Positions 51,035 through 64,000 of a DNA stretch of 64,000 bases are shown here, in pieces (the stretch's first letter is position 1; each line of letters opens with the position of its first letter). The DNA is from Pithys albifrons albifrons (lineage: Eukaryota; Chordata; Aves; Passeriformes; Thamnophilidae): the NCBI RefSeq assembly GCF_047495875.1, contig NC_092460.1, forward strand, positions 14,436,520-14,500,519, read 5' to 3'. Position numbers and translations under genes: made by a program. A model generated the notes under the pieces. The model was not told where the DNA came from and ran no database searches. It saw only the letters and a program-made list of their open reading frames with translations.

Positions 51035-54000
51035 CAATATTATTTTTAAATATATGACAGGTTTTAAGTAGTTCTAGTGATACAAAGCTGGAATTTCCAG
51101 GAACATTTCTGCACTAAGTTGTTGGCAGAAATCACAAGGTGGGTGAGTTCTGCAATTTAGAGTGGGAAATCACAGTCAGTGTGCTAATTAGGAAGAGTTT
51201 TAGGAAAAACATCTGAAGCAAAGTCTACCAGGAATAAGATGGGTATATACTTTTAAAATTTAAAAAAAATATTTAAGTTGCCTACCATAGCCTTAGATGG
51301 TTTGTTTCTTTGGGGGATTTTTTGTTTTGTTTTAAAAGAAAGTTATATTTCTCTAATAACTTCTTCTGCAGGCACTTGGGATAAGGATGATCAGGTGAGT
51401 CACTTCATCAATATTTCTGCATCCATATGGCATGAACAGAAAATCTATTAGAATGAATATTTTTTACATGGTTATTTATTCAAGTAACCCTCCCTTCAAA
51501 GTGCTGCTGCTGCTCTCTTAACATAATCATTCTGATAAATTACTCTTCTCTTCAATGCCCCATAAGCAAGGACCATAAAGACTCAGGGCTGCTACGTTAA
51601 GACCCATAACTCTGGCTCATTCCAAAGAAAACACTGTATTTTTAAGGATGTTTACCCCAACAAGAGATGCCTCTCTACATTTTAGAAGCTGCAGATGCCA
51701 TTTTTAAGCAAGGGAGGGGGGGAAATTTCAGCCATCACTTCGGTGATTAAAAATTCATTTGTTTCTGACTGCTTATTGCTCTGGTAAATTTGGGACAAAT
51801 TGCCATTCCTTTGCTGACTGACCATAGCTGCTTCCAGACTCCCAGTCTGCCTGGGGCCTTTGACAGGGCTCCTGAGGAGAGACACACATACTGAAGAGTA
51901 TTTTGCATGGAACTGGATAAATTACTAGATCCTCACTTAAATTCAAACCAAAGTCACCCTGCTGAGTACAAGCCATCTAAGAAAATTCCTGAGGATCTCC
52001 AGAGCTTCTCATGTACAACTTTCCCATTTTCACTTGGTTCAATTTGAATTAATTTCTCTGAAGAGAAACCATGTGTTTTATTGGGATTTGTTCATAATCA
52101 CATCCACTAAAGACTTTAAATAAATAGGTTGGTTCAGAAAAATGTCATTACACTCTGCTCTTCGTATTTAGGATCATTTTTCTGAAGGACTACTTTTAAG
52201 CAGTGAGAGGGAGCCCAGTGAACATCAGACAGACAGCCTAATCTCCTTTCCAGGACCAGCAGCTCTGCCAGACCCAGGTCCCACTCACAGGGCCAAGGGA
52301 CCATAGCAATTTCTGACCTTTTTCTTTAATATTATCTTTTCTCCCTCTTCTCCTCCCCAGGCTGGCATCCTCCCTCAACTGGCCAGTATAGTCCAGAACT
52401 GGACTCTCAAGGAGGGGAGGGGATAGACAAAAAGGCACAGAGCTGGCAGCATAAGCAGAAATGGCAGAGGAACCCGAAGACCATAAAGCCTTGAAGAAAA
52501 CAGGATCTTATCCTGCCTGCCACTGGCAGATGGGATACAGTGCTGCTGACAGGAGAGAGGGAATGAGATCCACAAAATACAGTTGCTCTCTATGGACTTC
52601 AGGAAAGTAGAGAAGCCTGTCTGTATCCTCCTCATCTTGCCCAAAACAGACTCGGTGGCTCAGAAGCCTTTTAAGGAGCAAAGCACCATCAGCAGGTGGT
52701 GCCATCTGTCCCACTCTAATCCCTTCTCATTCAAACAATTTATATCCCAGTTAGTGAGGAAGGTGAGAACAAACCAACAACAAAAAACAACCTGCAGCTG
52801 CCTAATAGCCAGGGAGCAGGAGAATGGGATGCAAGGAGACAGAAGGCTAATTTTAGATGAATAAAATAAAATAAAAATACTATTAATAGTTTTTTAAAAT
52901 GTGATTGCTAAACAACACCTTCTCTTTATGGTCTACTCTTTTGCCCCTGTGCCTGAAGATGAATGATTAGGCAGAAAATCAAACCACAGTATGGTTTTAC
53001 CAATAATACTGTTCTCCTTCAGTGTGAGAAGGTACTGAGGCTGGGGCAGGACCACAGCCCCCCAGCACTTCTCTTGCAGCTTTTCTGCTCTGCACTGGAA
53101 GGAATGTAACTTCAGAAATGATTACCTGAACATCTCTTGTGCCCCACACCTGTGTGTACAGGTTGGTCACCACTAGACAGAACCAGAACACAGACACTTC
53201 AAGAGTATTTTCTGGAATTCTGCACACAGTGTGAATGGAGAGAGAAGCATAAGAAAAGCACCCCCTGAGGTACCATGTGTGCACCCCAACACACGCTGGT
53301 ATTACTGTGCTGAAGGGCTGGAAAGGCTGTGCTGGTGTATCAGGGTGAGGTTTCACCCACACGTGGGTGTGTTCTGCTGCCAGGCAAGTTCAGCTACTGA
53401 GAACACTCAGCTCCACTGACTGACTTCCCTCTTTCACCTGCAAACAGCAGAGCCCAAAACAGCAACTCTCTTCACCTGCACAGAGCAGAAATGCCAAGGC
53501 CAGGGCAGCCTTGGGAGAGGCCGCATCACATCCTGCCCTGCTGTGCACTGTTGTTCACTGCCCAGCTGGAGTTTCCTACCACAGTGCCACCTTTGTGAAA
53601 CAGGGGTACACACTGCCTGGCACATCCAGCCTTCCCTCTGTCACCTGGGGCTGATGGACATCAGACAGGTTTGGAAACTTTTCATCACTGTTGCTTTACC
53701 GGTGGGCAATGCAAGGAATTTTCCCATCACATCTACCTTATGTGTCAAGGCAGTATCCTTTCCTATCTCTATTTTGATATTTACTCATGTATTAAGCTCT
53801 CTGGAAAATACTGAACCATAAATATCAGCTCTGCACTATAAGTAAGATCCCACTGTGAGATTATTCAAGAGCTGGTGTGCTCCTTGTTTCCACATTTCAT
53901 GTGGCAGTGGAGAGGCAATTTCTTCCTCTTGGATTAATCAGGTTGCAAGAAACAACACTTCGTTCTCCTGAGCTCAGGACTAACCTTTTGAAGCACATAT

Positions 54001-57000
54001 CCTAAACAAACACTTAAATGCAAGGTAAAATTCATGTTATAACCAAGCAGAAATCCTCCCTCAATTTCTGAACTGCAAGAGTTGGAGCTAAGTTATGAGA
54101 AAAATAAAGGGATTCACTTGTGAATGATGAGGAAAAAATAACAGAAAGTGTTTGGCAGAGTTTAAATGAGTTTTATTTTGGAGCCATTCAGAATTTAGAC
54201 CTTGGATGAATTTTTTATTGAGGCAAATAATTTGCTGGCACAATGAGAAATAACCTCCTGCCTCAACAACTGAAACAAGGTTTGATTTAATTTCCCCAAT
54301 GATGCAATGAGTAATATTCTTTCTAGATCTGTGTTTCCACTGACAATGGTTGTGCTACCACTGTGCTTGACACACTCGTGTTGCAGACATTTTGCATAGG
54401 CTGCTGTAAGAGAAGAGCTCAGGGGAATCAAGGATGCCACCACACTGCTGCTGTGCTTCCCACACTGCCCCTCCAAGCACTGAACTGGGAAATAGCATTT
54501 GATACAGGGTAAGGATAAGAGAGAAGGGATGTTCCAAGGGCTGAGGGAGGAAGAAGAGAGAAGGTCATCCCTTTCTGTGCCTTGTATTTCCTAAAAGTAG
54601 TTCCTGAAAAACTAAAAAAAGCAACAGTGGGCACAAGCTCCTTTGCAAGTGTAAGTAATAAAAAAAGGACTAAACCAGCAGTTTCCTTCCAATGAGGAAG
54701 GAAAAGACCACTAGACCCACTGAAGGGATTAGACACACCAAGCCAGTGCAGTTCCTGAAACAGCTCCATAACAGGAATTTATTCCAGAGATTAAACTCAG
54801 TTTCTGGTTTTAATTTTCACACCACAAACACCCTTTTATCCATCCTTTGGGTATTCTTTCTCCAGAGACAAACAATACCTACCAAAAACCATTGCACACA
54901 CTCACTCTGCTGGCACTTGGTGTTTACACACTGACTTACCAGATCTTAAGCCCACCTAAGCACTTCAGGTTTGTGGGGTTTCAAATTTGATTTGGGTTTA
55001 AGAATTCAAGTTTGCTCCCACTGTGACAGGTTTTGATGCATCTCCCAGATATGAATTCAGGCTGAAAGAACTGCTTCCATTTGCTCTTGCTCTGAGCAAG
55101 ACCAGAGGCTGCTCTGCTGGAGCAGAGCCTGAGCCTTGCTGCCCTTCCAAAAGCACTTCCCAAACACACCCCGATCTTTTGGACTTGCTTGGGCTCTGAC
55201 TATTTTGCAACAGAAAGGAAGTATTTCCCACAGTTTTGCCCTTCACACTCAGTGCAAGAACTATATCTCTTTTTAAATAAACCTTCAACATTTGGCCTTT
55301 GGCACAACAATTTTCCCCAGGCCAAGACTTCACAATCAGTTTATACAGGGTGACAGCACAAGGAAAAGTTACTGAACACTGCAGAGATGCCCACAGTGTC
55401 CTGAGGTTACTCCTGTGCTGCTGCAGTATATATGGGGCATTACTGAAGCAATAAGGGGATGTTGCAAACAAGTTTTTCAATTCTCTGCTGGCCACACCAC
55501 AAAACTCCTGAGGTCTCTGATTGGGGTAAGACAGTGACAGTCTGAGGACCCTTCATATTTGCTATTCCACACTCTTCCCTCCAGACATCCATGGAAGTTC
55601 TCAGTCAAAAGCAGCTCTGACACTTTCCAGTGGAGCAGGAACATAATGCAGCCCCTTCTCTCACCACAAGCTTGGCTGTTTGGCACTCCCAGCAGCTTTC
55701 ATTTCCTTGGGGATGCCCTGCTCCCTGTGTCATGCTCAGAGATGCAGCACTCAACATTTTCACTAACACACAGAGATGGGACCTATGTGTCCATTGGGGG
55801 AGTCCTGAGCACAAACTTCCAGCTCTTTCCCCTTCCCTTACATGTACCACTGTTCACAGTTCATCAGCAAAGGCAGGGAAAAGGAGGCTGCTCTAGGGCT
55901 CATGGAGTAATAACCACAAGTTGCTAATAACCAAACACATCTTATTTCTAAGCACTGAAACACCCAAATAATAATACCCACAAACACATTCCCTGTTCCA
56001 TCTGTATTGTAAGCACCGGAGTATGAAAGCCTCAGGCCTCCTTTGAAAGAGTCCTCTGGCAAAAAGAAGTGACCCAACCTAAGATTGTTCTATTCAAGAG
56101 CGACGAAGCAGTGAAAGGACAACATTTGCCCTTCTGCTGTCATTTTGAAGTCTGTTTACTTGAAACCTTAAAAGGAAGTGAATTACCTCCAGGAAAAAAA
56201 AAAAGAAAAAGGATGACTGTCTGGTCTCGGTAGAACACCTCCATCCTGATAGATGTTCCTCTTACACAAACAAGTATTAGAGCCGTTGGATGGCATCTTT
56301 CATTCTGTGAATTGCCCAATTACTTCAGAAAGATGTTGTGGCATTGTTAAATGCTGATAGAAACTCATTGATCTGTTCACAGACTTACCAGTACACAAAG
56401 GATGGAAAACACTCCTGGCTCTGAGTTTCTATAATGTGTCTTCCTGATTCTCTGAAATGCCAAATTCTGCACTTATTTACACACATGCTACACTGTAAAG
56501 CCCCATGCATAGAAAATGCCCTGCTCAAATTTTCCCTTCTTACTGAAACATTTTGTATGAAAAATTAAATTAGCTCTAAGTAATAGACATAGATTTTTGC
56601 TCATGGTTACAGTGCAGTTTTCCCCAGAGAGAACTACATGTGAGTTAGTACAATGCAGTGATTTTTCAGCTCAGACTAGCATAGGTTTAATAAACTTGTT
56701 CAGACCTGTATTAAGAATGTGGGACTCCGTGTGGTTTATTGATTGGTTTGTCTGCCCAGGGCTCCAAAGCTCTCCCTTCCCCTGCAGTGTGTCCATGCAG
56801 GACATACAGGAATCAGTGATCCCTGTGTTCCCAGACATGCAGGGTACAAACACTGTGCTCTCATACATGCACACATAGATTTTATTTGAACTTACACAAA
56901 AGTCCAGGGTAACAGGAGTCAGGAAAACACTCAGTTGCCTCAAAAACCTTATCACTCACTTTTAGGGCTCTTTCAAGTTATTTTAATGCTTTACAAAGCT

Positions 57001-57953
57001 TATTGTGCCTAACATTGCAGCTGATCAGTAGGGTTTCAAGGTCTGGTTTTGGTCTTTTCACTGAGGCAATTGCTAGTCAGAAAGATTTTGTTCTCTAGCA
57101 TGTGCCTGTTCTCTTCACACTCAAAGTTTTCACTGATATTACTTCAGTCTCAAAGTGTGATTTTTTTCCCAACACAGTTCTGATGGTACTGTTTACCAGT
57201 GCCCTGCTACTGTCTGTCTTAGGAGCAAGACTACCCAGGGCTAGTAAAGAACTGACTTTTTCTAAGAACTTCACTTATTTAACCATTATTATGAAGTAGA
57301 ATAATGTCCTTTCATCATAGTAGCCATAAAATAGTAGTGTTCAACAGGCTCAGTAAGACACTTCTCTGAAAAACCACAGGGAGTAGATCTGACTGGGAAT
57401 GTATCATTTTCCACAGCTGGCTTTGGAATAGACCAAGATTTGCCCCATACTAATTTTTATCCAATTAATAGATATCACAGCCTGCACAGTATCACCTGAG
57501 CAGAAAGTTGCCCAATGGACCGCATTTGCTTTCATTACATCTGCAACAGTCTGTGCAGAAAGTGAGGCAGGAACCAGACACGACATCCTAATGGTTTTAT
57601 TCCAGTGTTTCCATGGGCTCTCAGCAAAACAAAGAGTGCTCTGCAGCACAGAGCAGGTACTGCTCTCTACAGGATAAATACTGGGATTTCTCCTACCTTC
57701 CTCCAAGGTGGAGAGTGATCCCCAGGGTGACTCGTGCTCTGTACAGCTGTCCTGGGACACGCAGGTCGCTTCCCCCAATCCTCTGTGGAGCTCAGACACT
57801 TCTGGGTGTTGCCTCTGCATCTCCTTCCAAGCACACAGTGCTCAGCATCCCCCATGGGACTGTTTGCAACCCACAAACCTCCAGGAGGCAGGAGTTCAAG
57901 TCACCAGCCCCTGAGCAGCTGAAAGGAGAAAGAAAATCAATGGTAATGGGATA
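51035..57953. other. no gene recognised
   Basis: Frames up to 165 codons (54998-55495 minus), 138 (57404-57820 minus), 122 (55559-55927 plus) and 121 (52997-53362 minus) are present. Several overlap frames on the opposite strand and none has a recognisable domain. No repeat family was recognised apart from short A- or T-runs. Confidence 0.6.
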
Positions 57954-58233
57954 ATCACAGAATCATAGAATGGTTTGGGTTGGAAGGGACCTTAAAGACC
58001 ATCCCATTCCAACCCTCTGCCATGGGCAGGGACACCTCCCACTAGACCAGGCTGCTCAAAACCCCTGTCCTTGGACACTTCCAGGGATGGGGCAGCCACA
58101 GTTTCTCTGGGCAACCTGTGCCAGGGCCTGCTGACCCTCACAGAAAACAACTTTTTTCTAATATCTAATTCAAATTTGCCCTCTTTCAGTTTGAAATCAT
58201 TCCCCCTTGTCCTCTCACTCCATGCTCTTCTAA
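57954..58233 (-). mobile_element. CR1 LINE 3' end, about 280 bp
   Basis: The plus strand reads atcacagaatcatagaatgg, then tttgggttggaagggacctt, aaagaccatcccattccaac, catgggcagggacacctccc, cagggatggggcagccacag, ctaatatctaattcaaattt and cattcccccttgtcctctca. This is a clear, well-preserved reverse complement of the avian CR1 3' end with its tail repeat, of the same general subfamily as 49743-50013 but closer to the consensus I recall. Confidence 0.97.
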
Positions 58234-61200
58234 TGAACTGATCTGGGGTTTGCTGAAGAGGAACAGAACAGAGGGGGTAAAGGGGAGAAAGCCACCAGTA
58301 GTCCTAATGGCCACTTTCCTCCTGCACACATCAAAGGGTGATGATTTGTTCCCCAATGACCAGAGAAGCAAACACTTATCTCATACATCTGTGTCTGAAC
58401 TACATGAAACAGGTTAATATGCAACTGATTCATAAGCCACGTGCTGGCCCTCTCTCTAGGGATGTATTTCACCCTGAAGCTTAATTAAACTCTCCCCCTT
58501 AAGTAAACAGTATATTCTTATGCAATTCTGAGGACAATTTACTATTCCCAGTTGATTTTCTTCCATTATTGTATGTAGTCATTTCTTATCTCTATCACAC
58601 CTTTCCTGTATTCCATACAGCAAACCTAAGTACCACACCATTAGCATGCTGTAGCTGAACAGGCTCCTTCCAAAAATTTACAGTCTCAGGCTAATCCCAG
58701 TGAACTACAGAAAATAAAGATCAATTTGGCCACATCTGAACTAGACTGGGTTTAATTCCATCCAACACATTCAAATGACAGACTGGTAAACACAACATTC
58801 TGTAAGGTCCTGAGCTGAATTACAACCAGTATTAAAGCAGTGGACTGGAGATGTCAATTGTGGAATATCCTCCTAATGTTTATTAACTTCTCTGTCAATG
58901 CGAATCACTGCTCTGACAACAGACAGGCTGGTGAAAAATCATTGTCCATCTGCTCCCAGCTCACATCCAAGGGTAAAGGACTTGCTTGCTTTGCTGAAGT
59001 GTAAAATGTCATTTGAGTTTAAAAAGCACTAGAAATACTTCAGTTATCACACACAGTGAGCCACGGAGCTCAGGCTGTTTTACAGGGGCACTGCCACAGC
59101 ATATCAGGAAAAATTAGCCATTTAAGAACTTCAAAATGTCCCACTCCAGAGCCCAGGCTGGAGCTGCCACATGTGCAGCTGGAGCCGAACGGAGGTCAAC
59201 TTCTTCCAGTGTCACCACACCAGGCACTGCCACAGCCACTCTGAAACACTCCCCACCTCCCAGACTGCCTGCAGCACTCTGGCTCAGCCAATGGCATGGG
59301 CTCATGCTTGCCAGAACATTAAGAAGATGCTGTTTCAGCATCCCCACAGTGCTCTTTGAAATGCTGCTCAAGGACTACGCGGTGGCCAGAAATGAGTCAT
59401 TAAGGACTCAAACTTCTGATGTCTGCATTATCATGCACAAATGAGTTAACCAATATTCTCCTGACAGAGATCACTACTGAGAAGCCTGGCACAAGTCTAA
59501 ATAATTGACTGGGTCCAGAGTTTAGAAAATTAATAAATTAACTGTATGCTACACTAACTACAAACCTTCAGGCCCCAGAACCAGACAGGTTGCATCAGGT
59601 ACACTGACATGATAACACTAATTAGATAATAAAACTACAATGTAAAACCAATGATGTCTAGATAAAAAAATACAGTGGGCATTGGAGGTTTTCTCTGTGG
59701 GGAGAACACAGGGATGTGCATTATTCTGGAGAGAAGCAAGGAATGACTTGTCTGATTGAAACTACAGGGGTGTAGAGGGAAGGGGGCAAGAAAGACAGAC
59801 TGTAATTATAAGAGCTGGCAAGTGGCCAGGACACTGGGGTTAGCAGCTACACACTTTCCAAAACCATCATGAGATCTTATGTGATTACAACCCATCAAGA
59901 ACCCAGCTCTAATTCTTATCCAAGTTTCATTTGGCAGCAGAGCAAGGCAGCAGTCCAAGACACTGCCTTTGTTTGGGCTGAAGGACAGAAGTCATCCATG
60001 GTCCTGAATCCCCATCCTTTACTGCCAGCTTCTTTTGGAGGTTTCTCTTCTAACACTACCAAGGCCTTGGAGGGTGATTCCTGATGAGATACCACATCCC
60101 TGGAGCTGCAAAACCCTTGGCAACCCTTCCCTCAAGCAGGACTTGCCATAAACAGCTGTGGAAGGGTTCATGAGCACGGCTTGAGCAGCCAAAGCCCTGT
60201 GAGCAGCACTGCAGAGAGTGCAGGGCAGGCATCTCTGCTACTGGTATCCCACCACATTCCCACGTTTGCAGATGCCTTTGTGCAGCCTTCTCTGAATGAA
60301 GTACACACATCAGCACCTTTGGAGACCAACAGCAGCACCATGGCTACAAACAGGCCAAAATTATCTTCCCAAACCCTAAAAAGTCAATTCCCATTTCATC
60401 AGATCTACCACAGCTGCCAAGATCCTTCTGATCACAGAGATTGTGCTACTCCCAAGGTAAGGTGCTTGTTTCTGCTCCTCCTGCTCTTATTACAAATTAT
60501 TCCCCTAAGTTCTGTTTGGAAAGGACATGACTCTCAGTCACATTTATAGCACTTTATTTTAAGTAGCCAGGATACCATTAGTGTTAGAATTGCAAGAGAC
60601 TATGACAAGAGCTAAAATGAAATGCCAATACCATGATTTGCTGTTTACAATACAGGACATGGTATTTCCAGGCATGATAGAGAAGTAGCATAAGTGTATT
60701 AAATGTTCCACAAACACCTAAATTGCTGTTGATAGTTTTTAAAGGATCAAAGACACTAAATATCATTCCGCTTAATTGGGAACAATTGAGAATGTTTGTC
60801 AGAATCCCCAGAGACCACTCAGAACCACAGCCTCAGCTAACAAGTGCTGCAGGGATGAACCAGAGAGGACATGTTGCCCAGCAAAGAGCCTCCTTGTTAC
60901 ATCCCAGTGGGTACAGGATACACATTTATCAATAATCAGAGGAGGTGCAGGCCTAGGTTTCAAAACATAGCAACTATGTAAGGTCACTCTCTGAGCACTT
61001 GAGCAGTCTTTATGTTTTTCCCCCAGTACAAACCATTAGCTTTAACTGTGTGTGAATATGTAAGATGATCTCCTGCTGGATTTATGGGGGGTTTAAGTGT
61101 GTGCTTCCTTAACCATTAGTTATTTGCATATTTGTTTCCCTTTCTGCTTCAAAAGCATTTCTCCCTTATCTCATAAGATCAGATGCACTTTAGAACAACT

Positions 61201-62335
61201 AAGATAAAAAACCCCTCATTTTTTTGTCTAAAGTTACAGTATTCTAAGCTTGAACCTTCCCAGCTGCTACTCCTTTGTATTTCTTTCCAAACTTCATCCT
61301 CATGCATCATCCACAGAAATCATTTTGTAATAGGTGACATTACAGGAACATCAAAGTTGCCATGCAAAAGGCTCTTTGGACACCCCCAAAGCCCAGTGGT
61401 TTGAAGCAGAACACACCACAACTCCATACAGGCTTGGTCAGGAGGTTGGTTTTGGCAGCCTCAGTACCTGAGGTACCAAGGAGGACTGAGGTTCACTTGG
61501 CAAACCACATGGCCCCAAAAGGTCCACTGAGACCCCACTGAGGAAAAGAATCCAAACCCCACCATGAGGGATGCCCATTTTGCAGTGGTTTGTGTCCTGA
61601 GTATAGACTCAGTGATACTTCATTTGGAAAATTATATTCCAGGTTAGTATATGGAGGAACAAGCAAGAATTTCAGGGTACTATCCCTGGATGAAGGGTAC
61701 AAAGTCTGTTATTCAGCACTTCAGGAGGTGTCTGCCCTTGAAAGTGCTGTTGAGAGAATGCCAATATTCAGGACAATCCAAATGCTGGGACATTTTTGAC
61801 CCCAAAGAGTATTAAGGAAGAAAAAAAATAAATTGAAAGGCAAGCACATTGTCTTCTTAATAAAAATTTTCTTATCTCTTCTCTATAAATTCTTGCTCTC
61901 AGGGTTTTACATCTTAGTCATTTTTAAAACCACATCAGGCACCAAACTGCTACAACACAAGTAGCAAACCTCCAGGCAGTTATTATTCAACAATGGACTT
62001 AAAATTAATGTAGCAATTTTTAGCTACCTCCTAGCAAAACAAAATCACATTTCCTAAAATTTCCGGCTTTAAAAAAGAAAAAAAAATATGTCTGTCTTCT
62101 TTAGGAAGCAGCAGAAAGTCAGCACACAAGTTGCACTGCAAGGGAAAAAAACCCAAAAAACAAATCAACATACAGATGACAACGTCTTGTAGTGCTTCTC
62201 ACTGGCTGCAGTGCTTTTCACTTGGCTGAATCCCACTTTTGCAGGCCCAGAAACAGTGACACCTTCAACAAGTGCAGCAGCCAGAAAGAATAGGATTGCA
62301 CTTTGCTGTCAAAAAGTGCCAAAAAAACCCCAAGT
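58234..62335. other. no gene recognised
   Basis: Only frames up to 122 codons (60181-60549 plus), without recognisable domains. The 58840-58910 stretch is AT-rich and complex. No repeat family or RNA gene was recognised. Confidence 0.6.
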
Positions 62336-62541
62336 CACAAAATCATAGAATACCCTGAGCTGGAAGGGACCATCAAAGTCCAACATCTAGACTTGCACAG
62401 GACAGCCCCAAAAATCCCACTACATGCCTGAGAGCACTGTCCAAATGCTTATTCAGTGCTGGTAGTGTTGGTGCTGTGAGCACTTACCCAGGAATCCTGT
62501 CCAGTGTCCGACCACCCTCTGGATGAAAAACCTTTTCCTAA
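62336..62541 (-). mobile_element. CR1 LINE 3' end, second subfamily
   Basis: The plus strand carries atcatagaataccctgagct, ggaagggaccatcaaagtcc, gcacaggacagccccaaaaa, cctgagagcactgtccaaat, gtgtccgaccaccctctgga and gaaaaaccttttcctaactg. These follow the reverse complement of a CR1 subfamily distinct from the copies at 49743 and 57954 (CCTGAG..TGGAAGGGACC and CAGGACAGCCCCAA motifs). It is 5'-truncated and diverged beyond 62541. Confidence 0.92.
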
Positions 62542-64000
62542 CTGAGGCACTGCCAAGGACCAGCTGCCCACCAGGCATTCCATAGAGCTTGGTGGTTTTT
62601 TCCCAAGGAAGAAACAAGGCATATACATTTAAACATCAAAGAGATAAAAAGAAAGAAGGAGAGGACCAGTCCAGCCCACATCTGACACTCACTGCCCAGA
62701 AGGGGTTGTTGACATTCTTTTACCCTGAAAATGAATGCAATTTTCACTCCTTCTCCCAGCAACATTATACTCCACTTTGGGTTTCTTTTCAGGATCTGAT
62801 ACAGCAAGGATGCTCACACACACTCTCAAGAAGGCTGGAGATGGCCAGGGAAGAGAAGGGCAGCTGCTGTGACACTGGCACAGCATGAAAGGCCAGAGAG
62901 ACATCAAACTCCCTGACCCACCTGTGTTTTGCTGCTGCAACATCACCCTGCACAGGGAGCTGGATTTCCAGGGGTCACCAGGTGTGCAGTACAGAAGCAT
63001 TTGCACTTTGGCTAAGTCCCAGAATTCCTCTTTTTTCTTTTTTTTTTTTAATCTATCATATCCAAGGTTGCTCTGAGAACAAAACAGCATTTACTAGAAA
63101 AAACCTTTACTGTAGGAGTAAATTGAGTGATAAAAGAGACACCTGGGGTTTGCTCATCATTGCTCCCAAGATGAAATTCCTCTACAAATGAATCCCTTTC
63201 CCAACAGGAATACTCTGGGAAGCAGAGCCTCTTACTTAGCACAGGGAGATCTGTTTTTTGCTGGCACTGAAGAAGGCACAGCTCCCCATCAAACCCCCTC
63301 AGAGGACAAAATGAGTGTCCTTTCTGTCCTGTTAAATATGGAGAAGGTGGCAGCCCAGCAACACAAGCCTCAGCAGATGTCAGTGTGTAGCATCCATGGA
63401 AGACAATCTTGTGGAAAAAGCCCTCCCTGGGCTGTCCATTTAAGTTGCTGTTTGGCTGTGAAGGTCTCTGAGAACAGATTAACCTGAGACAGCCCTGCCA
63501 GAGCGACAGATTGGCTGGAGAGGAGGCAGACCCAGGTACCACGAGCAGGGAACACAGACTTGTTTTGGAATGGCACAGTCTCCAGCCAGGAACATTGTCC
63601 TTGCTGGCTGCTCTACAAGACGCTACATGCCTTTTGCTGTGCCAACACACAGTGACATTTTATTCAGGAATTCAGCAGCATCTGCTGCTTCAATGGCCAA
63701 GTTTCTGCCTCAGCAAAACTTGGACTGGATTTTAGCAAAGTGGCCAGACAGGGGATAACATGGCAAAGTCTCTGTGCTCCTTTCAGTGTTGGCTTTTCAC
63801 AGGGATGCAAAGGGGATAACACCTAATTCTGCGGGTGTGGAAAAGCTGTGCCCTTCAGCCTTCTGTATGTACCACAGGCACCAGACATGATGTGCTGCTT
63901 GACTTCAGGGAATAACTGAGTGTGTGTGAGGAGTGCCAAGGTCAAAAGAAAGGGAAAAGAAGGAATGTCAGAATTAGGCCTCAGACACTTCAGAGATCCA
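62542..64000. other. no gene recognised; one 200-codon minus-strand ORF of doubtful status
   Basis: A T-run lies at 63040-63049. The longest ATG frame listed for the window, 200 codons at 63048-63650 minus, is here. It is Cys/Ser-rich with no recognisable domain, signal peptide or repeat, and plus-strand frames overlap it. One frame of this length is not surprising by chance in 64 kb searched in six frames. Confidence 0.5.

Overview
The window looks like nuclear DNA of a bird, probably a songbird or a close relative. The evidence is six CR1 LINE 3' ends in both orientations, an avian-type solo LTR, and the edge of a lysine-primed endogenous retrovirus (ERV). Base composition is AT-leaning with few CpGs, and there are no operons, ribosome-binding sites or long open frames of the kind seen in bacteria. 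No host protein-coding exon, tRNA, rRNA or CRISPR array could be supported. Most of the 64 kb reads as intergenic or intronic sequence.

Layout. Positions 1-1674 hold the 5' end of an ERV on the minus strand. It has a 627-bp LTR (1048-1674), an 18-nt match to a tRNA-Lys primer-binding site (1025-1042), and an uninterrupted minus-strand reading frame that starts at 959 and runs off the left edge. The encoded protein is odd for the gag position. It begins with three hydrophobic, membrane-like segments and then continues into a soluble region and a perfect 19-residue repeat, encoded by 57-bp tandem units at 1-241. This is the most interesting part of the window.

From 1675 to 64000 the recognisable content is repeats and a few candidate regulatory stretches. 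CR1 fragments lie at 11821-11888 (+), 17450-17533 (-), 34585-34663 (+), 49743-50013 (-), 57954-58233 (-) and 62336-62541 (-). A solo LTR flanked by TTAG/TTAG lies at 35579-36096 (-). Short tandem or low-complexity arrays lie at 6177-6240, 10116-10160, 21791-21829, 38241-38326, 41120-41138 and 50995-51034. Two AT-rich blocks dense in homeodomain-like TAAT cores (24160-24310 and 26390-26760) and one CpG-rich patch (50115-50370) are candidate regulatory DNA, judged from composition only.

Functional logic can be read only for the ERV: GC boxes and a TATA-like site in the LTR, then the primer-binding site, then the first ORF. The remaining open frames of 60-200 codons look like chance ORFs, because none shows a recognisable domain.
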